Shown: piece after piece, positions 17,249-27,060 of the stretch
How the letters are laid out: each line of letters opens with the position of its first letter
Position numbering within the stretch: position 1 is the first letter of the stretch
NCBI GenBank assembly: GCA_049604415.1
Contig: JBMYTN010000010.1
Location: 48,925 to 112,924, forward strand
Reading direction: 5' to 3'
Origin: JBMYTN01 sp049604415
GTDB taxonomy: Bacteria; Pseudomonadota; Alphaproteobacteria; Rhodospirillales; Rhodospirillaceae
DNA: 64,000 bases
Position numbers and translations under genes: made by a program
The notes under the pieces: model-generated
What the model was told of the DNA's origin: nothing
The model's input: only the letters and a program-made list of their open reading frames with translations
Database searches by the model: none

Positions 17249-19045
17249 TTAGCGCCAGTCGATCTCTTCGCGCAACGCGGCGGGTATAGCACTTTTTAGT
17301 TCGGGAATGCGCCATCCCTTAAGCTTCTTGGCGAACCGCTTGTCGAACTGATCGGCATTGCCGACCCCATCGGGATAGAACCAGATCTGGCCTTCAATGC
17401 CGTAATCTTCGATCTGGGCCGGTTCGCCAAAGGCACCCCGAAGCAGATCATGATCCAGGTTTTTGGTCACAATATGCCGGTAGGTCGGCAAGGTCATTGC
17501 GCCGCTCTCCGGATCGATCTTCACGAACCAAGCCACATTGTTGATGCGAATAAAGGGATAGCCATCATCGGTAATCGCATTGGCGACCAGATGGTTTTCT
17601 GAGGCCGCGCGGAGATATTTGCTGTTCCAGTAATCGGTCAGGACAAACAGCGGGTCCTGTTGTTGCGCGCCGATTTCCAACATTCGGACCTGCAGGGGAT
17701 TGAGGTGCAGGTCTAGCTTTTCCTTTTCGAACGCCGTGGCGCCGGGGGTATGGAACAGGTGCCCCAGCAATGCGCCGAGGGCAAATAACGGCAAGCCGAC
17801 GCTGGCAAAGGCGCGTCCCTTCGACCCCAGGATCCACAGGGATGGCCCTAAAAAGATGAAGCCGAAGATGACCGCCGGGATGATGTGGCGGTGCAAGGCC
17901 ACCTCGGTCCAGGTTGCGGTGACAATGGGCGCGGCCATGGTGGACAGCCAAACCACGGGGCAGAAGACGGCAAAAAACAGCCGCGTGCTGCGCTCAGCGC
18001 GTTCCCGCTCGGTCAACCGATCGCTCAGCACTCTGGTCGTTCCGGCACCGCCCAGGCTTGGGAAAAAATGCTGTTTCAGCACCACCATGGCACCGACTAC
18101 GGCCAACGCAAACCAGAACACAGCAACCAGTGCCCGTTCAAGCCGCCAGACATGGAACACCAGATCCGGGATATCGATCCAAAACTGTTGGGCGGCAGCA
18201 ATGGATTGCGCCAAACCGACTTTGAGGCCAGGGGCGGTTTCGAGGAACGGCAAGAACCGATAGACAACAAACCAGCACACAATCAGCACCGCCATGGCGA
18301 CAACGGCACTGATCAGAAACTTCACCAGGGTGCGGGTGGAAATCAGACCCAAGAAATAGCAGGCCAGTACCGCAACCCCAATCGGAGCGGCAAATTGCGG
18401 CACCAGCAAATTGTCCGAAAAGGTGTTGGTTCCGGTGAGAATCGTCAGGGCGACAAACCAGCCAATCCCGGCCTTTTTATCCCGCTTGATGATCTCGATG
18501 CTGATCCAGACCATCAACAATCCCATGGGGATCAGGCCCTGATGGTGACCTGCCCGCCACAAGGTGAACATCAACTCATTGCTGATGCCGCCCGCCAGAT
18601 AGAGCAGCAGCACCGACCAGGCCGCCAGGGAAAAGGCGAGCCGAGCCTGACCGGAGAGCGACCACAGTACCAATCCGCCACTTAGGGCTAGGGACAGGGT
18701 GAAGACACCAAATTGGAACAACAAAGAGAGCTGTGGGTCAGTGACAAAGGGGGCATAGGTCACCGCGCCAAGCACCACTTCCGGAAACAGATAATTTGCC
18801 GGGGTCAGCGCCCAGGTCATGGGCATGGGATCGGTCCAGATATCCTGCAGCAAGAGCGGGATATAGAGACCGTCTGCATTAGACGATTCTGCCAGCTCCA
18901 GCCCAGCCCACAGGGCAACAAAGGCGAGCAAACCGAAGGAGGCAAACAAGACCGACCAAGGGCTTTGCAGCAGAAACTGGATGACCGCGTAAAACCCGCT
19001 GCCCCGGATGGATGTCGGCTCGGTTGCAGGGGGTGGAGTGGTCAT
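17249..19045 (-). CDS. Polytopic membrane protein, candidate GT-C-type glycosyltransferase
   Basis: 598 residues from the ATG at 19045 (an in-frame start 7 codons upstream is possible). About eleven hydrophobic segments occupy residues 30-420, followed by a soluble C-terminal domain of about 170 residues. Acidic residues follow the first membrane segment (LELAESSNADG), where GT-C enzymes such as arabinosyl- and mannosyltransferases keep their catalytic Asp or Glu. I recognise no named family. Position between the polyprenyl-phosphate arabinose genes and a DPM1-like GT2 makes a lipid-phosphate-sugar-dependent transferase the best guess. Function not proven. Confidence 0.6.
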   Translation of the reverse strand: MTTPPPATEPTSIRGSGFYAVIQFLLQSPWSVLFASFGLLAFVALWAGLELAESSNADGLYIPLLLQDIWTDPMPMTWALTPANYLFPEVVLGAVTYAPFVTDPQLSLLFQFGVFTLSLALSGGLVLWSLSGQARLAFSLAAWSVLLLYLAGGISNELMFTLWRAGHHQGLIPMGLLMVWISIEIIKRDKKAGIGWFVALTILTGTNTFSDNLLVPQFAAPIGVAVLACYFLGLISTRTLVKFLISAVVAMAVLIVCWFVVYRFLPFLETAPGLKVGLAQSIAAAQQFWIDIPDLVFHVWRLERALVAVFWFALAVVGAMVVLKQHFFPSLGGAGTTRVLSDRLTERERAERSTRLFFAVFCPVVWLSTMAAPIVTATWTEVALHRHIIPAVIFGFIFLGPSLWILGSKGRAFASVGLPLFALGALLGHLFHTPGATAFEKEKLDLHLNPLQVRMLEIGAQQQDPLFVLTDYWNSKYLRAASENHLVANAITDDGYPFIRINNVAWFVKIDPESGAMTLPTYRHIVTKNLDHDLLRGAFGEPAQIEDYGIEGQIWFYPDGVGNADQFDKRFAKKLKGWRIPELKSAIPAALREEIDWR

Positions 19046-19354
19046 CAAAACGCCTCGGCAGGTCAAACCAGATCAGCCGACTGCTATTGCGCGCAGGCTG
19101 ATTGTTTCGTCACACATGGACTCGGAAGGTGCGGCGGGCCGGTCCTTCTGTCCGGGAGACATATCACAGGAGATCCCTGTTCCGACCTCTTAACGGCGCT
19201 TGATATAACCGCGACCAACGGCAGAGCAAGGGAAAAGTCGTTTCTCTTTGGGCGGGCAGAGATGTACGGTGTCGCCGGTTCGGCATGAGTGCTATGACCT
19301 GAAGCCTGTCCCATGAACGCGACCGAGTGAGAGTTTGTTTTGGAGCCTCTTCAG
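19046..19354. promoter_or_regulatory. Divergent intergenic region between membrane protein and GT2-GtrA gene
   Basis: 309 bp that should hold two divergent promoters. The sequence ttgatataac at about 19200 contains a TATAAC that could be a -10 box for the rightward gene, but no good -35 stands at the right distance. Nothing else was recognised. Confidence 0.3.
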
Positions 19355-20488
19355 ATGAAGTTTGATTTGGCGGTGGTGGTGCCGACCCTGAACGAGGTCG
19401 GCAATGTGGAGCCACTTTACGAGAAGCTCTGTGCCACCCTGGAGGGCATCGCGTGGGAGGTCATCTATGTTGATGATGATTCCAAAGATGGCACCTTGGA
19501 CGTCCTGGCCGCCCTGCAAACCAAACATGCCAATGTCCGCTATATTCGCCGGGTCGGTCGGCGCGGTCTGGCCAGTGCCAGCATTGAAGGCATGATGGCA
19601 TCGAGTGCTCCCTATCTGGCGGTGATGGATGCGGATTTGCAGCATGACGAGACCTTGCTGCCGCAGATGCTCTCCGTGGTTCGGGATGACGGCTATGACA
19701 TTGTCTCCGCCAGCCGCTTTCTAGAAGGCAGCAAGCTGGAGGGGCTGAGCAAGATGCGCACCCGCATGAGCCAGGTCGGCATCGGCATGGTGAACTGGTT
19801 GCTGCGGGCCAAGCTGACTGACCCCTTGACCGGCTTTTTCCTGCTGCGTCGGGACGTGCTGAACGAGGTTGTCTATGACCTGTCCCAACAGGGCTTTAAA
19901 ATCCTGGTTGATATTTTTGCCTCGGCCAAACGGCCCCTGAAGGCCAAAGAGGTTCCCATGACCTTTCGCGAGCGCCATTCCGGGGCCAGCAAATTGGATC
20001 TGATGGTGCTGTTCGAGTTCCTGACCTTGCTGTCAGACAAGACCATCGGTGCGGTAATCCCGACCCGGTTCATCATGTTTGTGCTGGTCGGCCTCACTGG
20101 GGTCGGGGTCCATGTCGGCGTTCTGGGCTTGGTGCATAAGGTGATGGCGCTGGACTTTTGGCTTGGCCAAAGTGCGGCGGTCATCGTGGCCATGAGCACC
20201 AATTTCTACCTGAACAATGTCTTCACCTATCGGGACCGCAAGCTCAAAGGCGCCGACTTTTTTAAAGGCCTCGTCACGTTTTATATCGTCTGTTCGGTCG
20301 GTTTCCTGGTCAGCGTGGTTTTGGGCGACTTCCTCAATGGCAGCGGTGTCCATTGGCTGTTGGCCGGGATTATTGGCTCGGTGGTCGGATCGGTCTGGAA
20401 CTATGGCGTCAGCTCGACCTTCACCTGGAAAAAAGCGAAAAAGCCGGATCCAGAAGAAGACAGCTCTGCGGCCAAGCCTGAGGCGTGA
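19355..20488 (+). CDS. GT2 polyprenyl-phosphate sugar synthase fused to GtrA domain
   Basis: 377 residues from the ATG at 19355 (ggag lies 13 bp upstream; a TTG at 19340 is the alternative). Residues 1-235 are a DPM1-like GT-A domain with VVVPTLNEVGN, the metal-binding VMDADLQHD and a SRFLEG segment. Residues 250-360 are a GtrA domain with four membrane segments (RFIMFVLVGLTGVGVHVGVL). The fusion suggests that a sugar is transferred to a polyprenyl phosphate and presented to the flipping step by one protein. GDP-mannose is a possible donor because manC follows 123 bp downstream. Confidence 0.9.
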   Translation: MKFDLAVVVPTLNEVGNVEPLYEKLCATLEGIAWEVIYVDDDSKDGTLDVLAALQTKHANVRYIRRVGRRGLASASIEGMMASSAPYLAVMDADLQHDETLLPQMLSVVRDDGYDIVSASRFLEGSKLEGLSKMRTRMSQVGIGMVNWLLRAKLTDPLTGFFLLRRDVLNEVVYDLSQQGFKILVDIFASAKRPLKAKEVPMTFRERHSGASKLDLMVLFEFLTLLSDKTIGAVIPTRFIMFVLVGLTGVGVHVGVLGLVHKVMALDFWLGQSAAVIVAMSTNFYLNNVFTYRDRKLKGADFFKGLVTFYIVCSVGFLVSVVLGDFLNGSGVHWLLAGIIGSVVGSVWNYGVSSTFTWKKAKKPDPEEDSSAAKPEA

Positions 20489-20611
20489 TCTGAGGGGCCT
20501 TTGATGCCGTTGGGTTTGCCATTCCGGCGTGGCAGAGGTAAGACTGCTGCTACAACAGCCCACTCTTCCGAGATCTATGCGCGCAAGACGTAAGTTTGCG
20601 AGAAGGCAGAT

Positions 20612-22042
20612 ATGTCCAAGCTTTACCCGATCATTCTTTCCGGCGGATCCGGTACCCGCCTGTGGCCCTTATCCCGCAAGCTTTATCCAAAACAGTTCCA
20701 CCGGCTGGTCGGACAGAACAGCATGGTGCAGGAAACCTGCGCTCGGGTGAATGATCCGGACCGGTTCCACCCGCCTATGGTGGTTTGCAATGACGCCCAA
20801 CGGTTCACCGTTGCGGAACATTTGCGCGAAATGGCGATCACCGACGGTAAGATCGTGATTGAGCCCCAAGGCCGAAACACGGCACCAGCCATTGCCGTGG
20901 CGGCGCTGTTGGTGGCGGCGCAAGACCCGGAAGGCATTTTGCTGGTGTTGGCGTCGGACCATGTGATCGTGAAAAATGACGCCTTTGCCGATGCGGTGGC
21001 CAAGGCCGCGACGGCGGCAGGGACCGGTGCCCTGGTCACCTTCGGCATCAACCCCGATGCGCCGGAAACCGGTTTTGGCTATATCCGCCAAGGCGCGGCT
21101 TGGGCGGATTGCCCCGGGGCCTTCAAGGTGGATCGCTTTGTTGAGAAACCCGATGAGGCCACGGCGCAAGGGTTCCTGGCCGATGGTGGCTATCACTGGA
21201 ACAGCGGCATGTTCATGCTGGGCGCCCAAATGTTCCTCGATGAATTGGCCACCTTCCGCCCGGACATTGTTGAGGCCTGCAAAACCGCTGTTGATAAAGC
21301 GATCACGGATATGGATTTCATCCGGCTTGATCCCGACAGCTTCGCTGCGGCGCCGTCTGAATCCGTTGACTATGCGGTGATGGAGAAGACCGAAAAGGCC
21401 GTTGTCGTGCCCGCCGATCTGGGGTGGTCCGATGTGGGCTCCTGGTCGGCCTTGTGGAAAATTGGCGAGAAAGACGACCAGGGCAATGTGGTCGAGGGCG
21501 ATGGTTTGCTGGTCGATACCAAGGACAGCTATGTGCGCTCCGACGGTCCTTTAGTCTCGACCATCGGCTGCCAGGATGTGGTGGTGGTTGCCACCCGGGA
21601 TGCGGTGTTGGTCGCCGATAAGGACAAGGTCCAAGACGTCAAAACCGTGGTCGCCCAACTGCAGGCGGCCGGTCGTCCCGAGGGCGATACCCACACCTTG
21701 GTGCACCGGCCCTGGGGATCCTATGAGGGCATCGCCAAGGGGGACCGCTTCCAGGTCAAACATATCAGCGTGCGTCCCGGCCAACGGCTGTCCCTGCAAA
21801 TGCACTACCACCGCGCGGAGCATTGGATCGTGGTGGCGGGCACCGCTTTGGTCACCGTGGGCGAGCAGGAGAAGATCCTGCAAGAAAACCAATCGATCTA
21901 TATTCCTGCCGGGACCACCCACCGATTGGAAAATCCGGGGAAGATCCCGCTGGAACTGATCGAAGTCCAATCCGGGCCTTACCTGGAAGAAGATGACATT
22001 GTCCGCTTCGAAGACACCTATGGGCGGGTTCCGGCCTCTTAA
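20612..22042 (+). CDS. manC: Mannose-1-phosphate guanylyltransferase/mannose-6-phosphate isomerase
   Basis: 476 residues, the typical length of the bifunctional enzyme. The nucleotidyltransferase domain opens with ILSGGSGTRLWPLSRKLYPK, and FVEKP follows near residue 180. The C-terminal cupin (from about 360) has VHRPWGSY, KHISVRPGQRLSLQMHYHRAEHW and IYIPAGTTHRLEN, the isomerase metal site. It makes GDP-mannose from fructose-6-phosphate via mannose-6- and mannose-1-phosphate (the mutase is not here). gagaaggcagat precedes the ATG. It feeds the surrounding mannose- or fucose-type glycosyltransferases. Confidence 0.95.
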   Translation: MSKLYPIILSGGSGTRLWPLSRKLYPKQFHRLVGQNSMVQETCARVNDPDRFHPPMVVCNDAQRFTVAEHLREMAITDGKIVIEPQGRNTAPAIAVAALLVAAQDPEGILLVLASDHVIVKNDAFADAVAKAATAAGTGALVTFGINPDAPETGFGYIRQGAAWADCPGAFKVDRFVEKPDEATAQGFLADGGYHWNSGMFMLGAQMFLDELATFRPDIVEACKTAVDKAITDMDFIRLDPDSFAAAPSESVDYAVMEKTEKAVVVPADLGWSDVGSWSALWKIGEKDDQGNVVEGDGLLVDTKDSYVRSDGPLVSTIGCQDVVVVATRDAVLVADKDKVQDVKTVVAQLQAAGRPEGDTHTLVHRPWGSYEGIAKGDRFQVKHISVRPGQRLSLQMHYHRAEHWIVVAGTALVTVGEQEKILQENQSIYIPAGTTHRLENPGKIPLELIEVQSGPYLEEDDIVRFEDTYGRVPAS

Positions 22043-22134
22043 GGCCAGCATCGGACAATCAGAGTCAGCGATTTTGACGAAAGTCTGATCGGGGTCCTTG
22101 CTCTGCCCCGAAACAATGGTGACGGAGAACGGAC

Positions 22135-23379
22135 ATGGCGGGGTTGGCGAGGCGGATCTGGCGATTGTTGCCCCGCTCCTTCCGCCATCAGGTGTTCACC
22201 CATGCCACGGCCCTGACGGCGCCTCGCGAAGCGCGCAACCACCCGGCGGCGGCTCCGATCTCGGTGATCGGTTTTCTCAAGGGCACGACCGGGCTTGGCG
22301 AAGGGGCGCGCCTGCAAGCCGATGCGCTGGCGGCATGGGGGCATGCTCCGCTGATCCATCCGGTCACCGGTCCTTTCGGTCAAGATGATCTGCCCGACAC
22401 GGCCTTAACGGGCTCGCCGCTGCCGGAGGTCCCGGGACCGGGCACGGCGCTGATCCACCTGAACCCGCATATGCTGCCTTTGGGGTTGCGGCTGACCGGA
22501 CGGGCGCGGCTGCAAGGCCGGCGGATTGTCGGCTATTGGGCCTGGGAATTGCCGCGCATGCCCAAGGCCTGGAAACTGGGGCTGCCCTTTGTCGATGAGG
22601 TCTGGGCACCAAGCCGGTTTACGGCTGATGCCATTCGCCCCTTTACGGATAAGCCGGTGCATGTGGTGCCCCATCCAGTGGCTTTGCCCTATGAAGGCCA
22701 GGACATACCCGGTCGGGTGGACCGAGGCGGTTTTGGCCTGCCGGACAGCGCGTTCATCACCCTGGTCATGTTCCATATGGGCTCCAGCTTTGAGCGGAAA
22801 AATCCGCTCGGCGCGATCCGGGCGTTCAAGCAGGCCTTTGGCGCGGATCCTTCGCGTCTGCTGGTGGTCAAAGCGGCGGATATGGACAGCTATCCCGATG
22901 CGGCTCAGACCCTGATGCAAGCCATTGGCGAGGCGCCAAACATCCGGATCATGCCGGAGAAATTGTCCCGGGAGCGGATCAGGGATTTGGTCCGCAGTGT
23001 GGATTGTGTGTTGTCCCTGCATCGCTCCGAGGGTTTCGGGTTGGTTTTGGCCGAGGCGATGGTCGCTGCCCGCCCGGTGGTCGCGACAGCCTGGTCGGCC
23101 AATCTGGATTTCATGTCGGAGCAAACCGCTTGCATGGTGCCTTGCGGTTTTGTCCCCGTGGTCGATCCGCAGGAAAACTATACCGAGCCCGACCAACACT
23201 GGGCAGCACCCGATGAGCAGGCCGCAGCAGCCCATTTGGTGGCCTTGGCCGAGGATCAAGCGGCAGCCCTCGCCTTGGGCCAGGCGGCCCGGGCTTCAGT
23301 GCTCAAGGATCTGGGCTTAGAAGGCTATGTCCGTGCGGTCAAAGACCTCTTACCCGCCCCGGACGGATCCACGCCATGA
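22135..23379 (+). CDS. GT4-family glycosyltransferase (GT-B fold)
   Basis: 414 residues. The C-terminal GT-B half has the family's nucleotide-sugar region: LHRSEGFGLVLAEAMVAARPVVATAW, with the conserved E(x7)E pair. The N-terminal acceptor half contains GYWAWELPRMPKAW, a motif seen in polysaccharide-cluster GT4 enzymes. ATG at 22135 with ggagaacggac upstream. The stop overlaps the next glycosyltransferase start (ATGA), indicating coupled translation. Donor and acceptor unknown; GDP-mannose is possible from manC upstream. Confidence 0.87.
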   Translation: MAGLARRIWRLLPRSFRHQVFTHATALTAPREARNHPAAAPISVIGFLKGTTGLGEGARLQADALAAWGHAPLIHPVTGPFGQDDLPDTALTGSPLPEVPGPGTALIHLNPHMLPLGLRLTGRARLQGRRIVGYWAWELPRMPKAWKLGLPFVDEVWAPSRFTADAIRPFTDKPVHVVPHPVALPYEGQDIPGRVDRGGFGLPDSAFITLVMFHMGSSFERKNPLGAIRAFKQAFGADPSRLLVVKAADMDSYPDAAQTLMQAIGEAPNIRIMPEKLSRERIRDLVRSVDCVLSLHRSEGFGLVLAEAMVAARPVVATAWSANLDFMSEQTACMVPCGFVPVVDPQENYTEPDQHWAAPDEQAAAAHLVALAEDQAAALALGQAARASVLKDLGLEGYVRAVKDLLPAPDGSTP

Positions 23380-24527
23380 AACTCCTGCTTTGGTATTGGG
23401 GCCGACGCGGGCATCCACCGATGGCCTTGGGTTTGGCCAAAGCCTTCGCCGAGCGTGAGGATGTGGATTTGAGCTTGTCCCTGTCACGGCAGACCGATCT
23501 CTATGAGGCCTTCAAGGCCTTAGAGACAGAACCGGGCGTGCCGGTCCATTGGGTCAAGACCTACCGTTCTAAAGGGGAATTTCTCTGCAGCCTGTTTCGC
23601 TTGCCGCTGGTGCGTTGGGCCTTTGCACGCTTCTTAAGCCGGATCCGGCCCGATGTGGTGTTTTGTTCCATGACCCATTTGTGGAACCCGGCTTTGCTCG
23701 GGGCGGTGCGCAAATCCGGCGCGGCTTATGTGCTGTTGGTCCATGACGCGGAGCTGCATCCCGGCGAGCAAAGCGGGCTGCGGGATCGGATCCTGACCGA
23801 CGAGATTGTCAAAGCCGATGGTTTGGTGACCATGAGCCGCCATGTGCGCGAGACCTTGATCCGCCGCCACGGATTGGATGCCAACCGCATCGCCCTGGTG
23901 CCCCATGGGGTCGATCTGCCAGACCCCGATGACGCGCTAGCCAGAACTCTACCCGATCTGACAAAACGGCCTTTTCAGCTTTTGTTCTTTGGCCGGATTG
24001 TTGCCTACAAGGGCGTTGATCTGTTGCTTGAGGCCTATCGTCTGCTTCTCGAGCGGGGCAAAGCTGTGGAGCTGACCATTGCCGGATCGGGACAGGCGGA
24101 TGCCTTGATCGAAAGCGCCCGCGAACTTTCTGGGATTACTTGGGATGTGCGCTGGATCGCCGAAGAGGAAATCGGGGGTCTGGTCTCGGCGTCGGATCTG
24201 GTGGTGTTGCCCTATCGAGAGGCCAGCCAATCGGGCATCGCGCCCCTGGCGGCAACCCGAGGCGTGCCATCGGTGGCAACGCCGGTCGGCGGATTGGTCG
24301 AGCAGGTCTTGGACGGGACAACCGGCCTTTTGAGCTGCGAGGTCTCGGCGGAAGCTTTTGCCGATGCGATCTGCGCCTTGATGGAGGATCCGGGGCTTTA
24401 TGCGCGCTGCTCCCAAGGCGCATTGGACCATGCGCAAACCACGCTGTCATGGGCGGCGGTTGCCGGTCAGTTGGCCCCCTTTTTTGCGCAGATACGCCAA
24501 AGCCGCAGCGCTCACCCTGCGGAATGA
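23376..24527 (+). CDS. GT4-family glycosyltransferase
   Basis: 383 residues with a GT-B fold. The C-terminal half shows LLFFGRIVAYKGVDLLLEAY and VVLPYREASQSGIAPLAATRGVPSV, where EASQSG replaces the usual ExxG(F)G segment. The N-terminal half has LLVHDAELHPGE. The gene begins inside the previous stop codon. The variant EASQSG site is known among bacterial GT4 enzymes, so I do not call it broken. Confidence 0.87.
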   Translation: MKLLLWYWGRRGHPPMALGLAKAFAEREDVDLSLSLSRQTDLYEAFKALETEPGVPVHWVKTYRSKGEFLCSLFRLPLVRWAFARFLSRIRPDVVFCSMTHLWNPALLGAVRKSGAAYVLLVHDAELHPGEQSGLRDRILTDEIVKADGLVTMSRHVRETLIRRHGLDANRIALVPHGVDLPDPDDALARTLPDLTKRPFQLLFFGRIVAYKGVDLLLEAYRLLLERGKAVELTIAGSGQADALIESARELSGITWDVRWIAEEEIGGLVSASDLVVLPYREASQSGIAPLAATRGVPSVATPVGGLVEQVLDGTTGLLSCEVSAEAFADAICALMEDPGLYARCSQGALDHAQTTLSWAAVAGQLAPFFAQIRQSRSAHPAE

Positions 24528-24619
24528 TCTTAATTGTGCGTTGCAATAGATATTGGTCTTTATTCTAATGGTTAGAGCTATAGGCTCGAGCAGTCACAGT
24601 TAAGGGGGCAGGGGCACCG

Positions 24620-25912
24620 ATGAAAATCTTGGTGGACGGGTATAATATCGGCATGCCCCAGGGAACGGGGATCAAGGGCTATGGTTTGACCTTGCTTGAT
24701 GCCCTGGAGGGATTGGGTCACGAGACCAGTTGCCTGTTTGATCGTCCTGTTGGCCCCAATCTGTCGCCGGAAAAACGGTTGGAAGCCTTTAGCCAACCCC
24801 ATATCCCGATTGATCATGGCTTGGATAAGCTTCCGTGGCCGATGGGCGGGATCATTGCCCGCTATCGCCGCGCCCGCCACCGGTTGGCTTGGATGATGGC
24901 TGGGGACAACAAAGCCATTGCCGTCGACCTGTCCCAGGCGACAGAGCCGGTGTTTTCGGAAGGGCCCCATGGCATGGTCTATACCGTGCCGTCCCTTTGG
25001 GACCGCGCCCATCACAATGACCGCACCGGACAGTCGCCCATCGAGGTGGAGACCGATACCAAATTTGATGCGTTTCATCTGACCACGCCGGTGCATATGC
25101 GGGTCAAAAACACCCCGATGGTCTTAACGGTCCATGACACCATTCCGTTTTCCTTGCCGGGCTCCACGACCGAGAATTTGGACAAGCTGCGGGTGCGCTT
25201 TCAATCAGCTTTGGATGCGGCAAGCTTGGTGGCCACGGTGTCAGAGCATACCCGCAGTGATGTGCTGTCCCTGTTCGACGTTGATCCCGACAAAGTCATG
25301 AACACCTATCAGCCGGTGCTCATGCAGCCCTTGAGCCCGGAGGAACAGGCCGGGCTTGGCGCGCGTCTGGCCAAGGCCGGACCGGGCTTGAGTGCTCAGG
25401 GCTATTTGCTGTTTGTCGGTGCCATTGAACCAAAGAAAAACCTCGGACGGTTGGTCGAGGCTTATCGCAAAGTCGATCCTGACCTGCCGCTTGTGGTGGT
25501 CGGTCGATTGGGGTGGATGTATGACGATGTGGTCGCGGCGATGAAGGCGGCGGGCACCAAAGTGATCCACTTGCCCTATGTGGATCGCTCGGTCTTGCGC
25601 GATGTGATCGCCGGGGCCCGGGCGATGTTCTTCCCCTCGCTCTATGAGGGCTTTGGCTTGCCGGTGATTGAGGCCATGGTGCTGGGCACGCCGGTGGTCA
25701 CCTCCAACACCACCTCTTTAGGTGAAGTCGCTGGCGAGGCGGCTTTGACGGTAGATCCGCTCTCGGTGGACGCCATTGCTGAGGCCTTGGATGCGATTGT
25801 GACCTCCGAGGCTGAATGCGCACGCTTGAGCGAAGCGGGGCAGACCCGCGCCCAGGAGTTTTCCATGGGCCGGTATCAGGAACGCCTAAAAGCCCTTTAT
25901 GACAGACTCTAA
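24620..25912 (+). CDS. GT4-family glycosyltransferase (long N-terminal half)
   Basis: 430 residues. The C-terminal half carries YLLFVGAIEPKKNLGRLVEAY and FFPSLYEGFGLPVIEAMVLGTPV, the classical GT4 donor site with E(x7)E. The N-terminal half includes VLTVHDTIPFSLPG, a segment typical of mannosyltransferase-like WbaZ-type enzymes. ATG preceded by gggggcagggg. A 92-bp gap separates it from the previous gene. It ends convergent to and overlapping the GT9 gene by 4 bp. Confidence 0.88.
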   Translation: MKILVDGYNIGMPQGTGIKGYGLTLLDALEGLGHETSCLFDRPVGPNLSPEKRLEAFSQPHIPIDHGLDKLPWPMGGIIARYRRARHRLAWMMAGDNKAIAVDLSQATEPVFSEGPHGMVYTVPSLWDRAHHNDRTGQSPIEVETDTKFDAFHLTTPVHMRVKNTPMVLTVHDTIPFSLPGSTTENLDKLRVRFQSALDAASLVATVSEHTRSDVLSLFDVDPDKVMNTYQPVLMQPLSPEEQAGLGARLAKAGPGLSAQGYLLFVGAIEPKKNLGRLVEAYRKVDPDLPLVVVGRLGWMYDDVVAAMKAAGTKVIHLPYVDRSVLRDVIAGARAMFFPSLYEGFGLPVIEAMVLGTPVVTSNTTSLGEVAGEAALTVDPLSVDAIAEALDAIVTSEAECARLSEAGQTRAQEFSMGRYQERLKALYDRL

Positions 25913-26892
25913 CTTTTTAACCGATTCAACAACTCTTTGACCCCGGCCTCGGCGGCATCGACGGTTAGGCTGTCCATCATCGGTTGGGGATTGCGCCAGT
26001 CATAATTGGGGCCCAGCAGGGCCTCATAGGATTCCGGAGTGCGCACCGCCAAGCCGGTGTCGCCCCAAGGCGCATAATGCTCATCACGGCTGGGACCGAA
26101 CAGGCCAACACAGGGCGTCTTCACCGCAGCGGCCGTATGCATCAAGCCGGAATCATTGCCGATATAGAGATCGAGCTCGGCAAGGCAGGCCGCGACGACG
26201 GGCAGCGGCGGTGTGCCAACCAAATCCAGCACCCGATCGCTGCCAAGACTGTTGCGCAAGTGAGCGACCAGGGGGGCGGTGTGCTCCTGGTCCTCCGGCG
26301 CCCCGAACAGAGCCACCCGTGCGCCCGCCAAGCGGGGTTCAGAGCTGAGCAGACGTTCGGTCAGCGCGGCAAATCGCTCCGACCGCCAGGTTTTGGCAAA
26401 CCAGTTCGCCGCTGGCCCCAGTCCCAACAGCGGCGTCTCGGGGCCATGGGATAGGCTCAACAGGTGCTTGGCCTGCGCGATTGCGGTCTCTGAGAGCCAA
26501 AGATGGGGCGCGGGCGGAGGATCCAGGCTCAGCAATGCACCGAGCGAAACCACCTTGTGGCGCCGATCCTCGGCCAGTTTCGGCAAGACATGGCGCTGTT
26601 TGTGGATCAAAAGCTTGGTTATTGGGGAGCGACGCAGATCCACCACCAGATCCCATTTGGTGCCAATACAGGCGCGCCAGAGAGACCGCCAATGACCCGC
26701 TCGTGGGGCTTTGCGCATCACAATCACCCGGTCTAGTCCGGGCACTGTGTCGAACAGGGAGGCGGGGGCAGGGCCGCAGGCCACTGTGATCCGGGCATGG
26801 GGATGGCGGTTGACCAAATGGCGCAACAAACCGGTGGAGAGGACCGCATCCCCAATCCGTGTTGATGTGACAAAGAGTATTCGCATTCTCAA
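25909..26892 (-). CDS. GT9-family heptosyltransferase-like protein
   Basis: 327 residues. ILFVTSTRIGDAVLSTGLL is the N-terminal signature of GT9 (ADP-heptose:LPS heptosyltransferases and relatives), and the C-terminal LYIGNDSGLMHTAAAVKTPCVGLFGPS is the donor-site motif. It probably adds a sugar to LPS core or another surface glycan. The start could be this ATG or the one two codons on. It is divergent from the REC-Hpt gene. Confidence 0.9.
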   Translation of the reverse strand: MRMRILFVTSTRIGDAVLSTGLLRHLVNRHPHARITVACGPAPASLFDTVPGLDRVIVMRKAPRAGHWRSLWRACIGTKWDLVVDLRRSPITKLLIHKQRHVLPKLAEDRRHKVVSLGALLSLDPPPAPHLWLSETAIAQAKHLLSLSHGPETPLLGLGPAANWFAKTWRSERFAALTERLLSSEPRLAGARVALFGAPEDQEHTAPLVAHLRNSLGSDRVLDLVGTPPLPVVAACLAELDLYIGNDSGLMHTAAAVKTPCVGLFGPSRDEHYAPWGDTGLAVRTPESYEALLGPNYDWRNPQPMMDSLTVDAAEAGVKELLNRLKS

Positions 26893-27060
26893 ATGGAGAC
26901 CTGTAAAAGAAGGGGGACGAACCTCAACATCTTATTGAATTGGTCGGGTCTTATTTCCGAAGGATGTCAGACGACGACGCAACCGACATCGTTCCGGCTT
27001 ATGGAGGCGGGCGGAGTGTAGCGGGCGTTGCTTTGGACTGACAAGAACGGGTCTCTGGTG

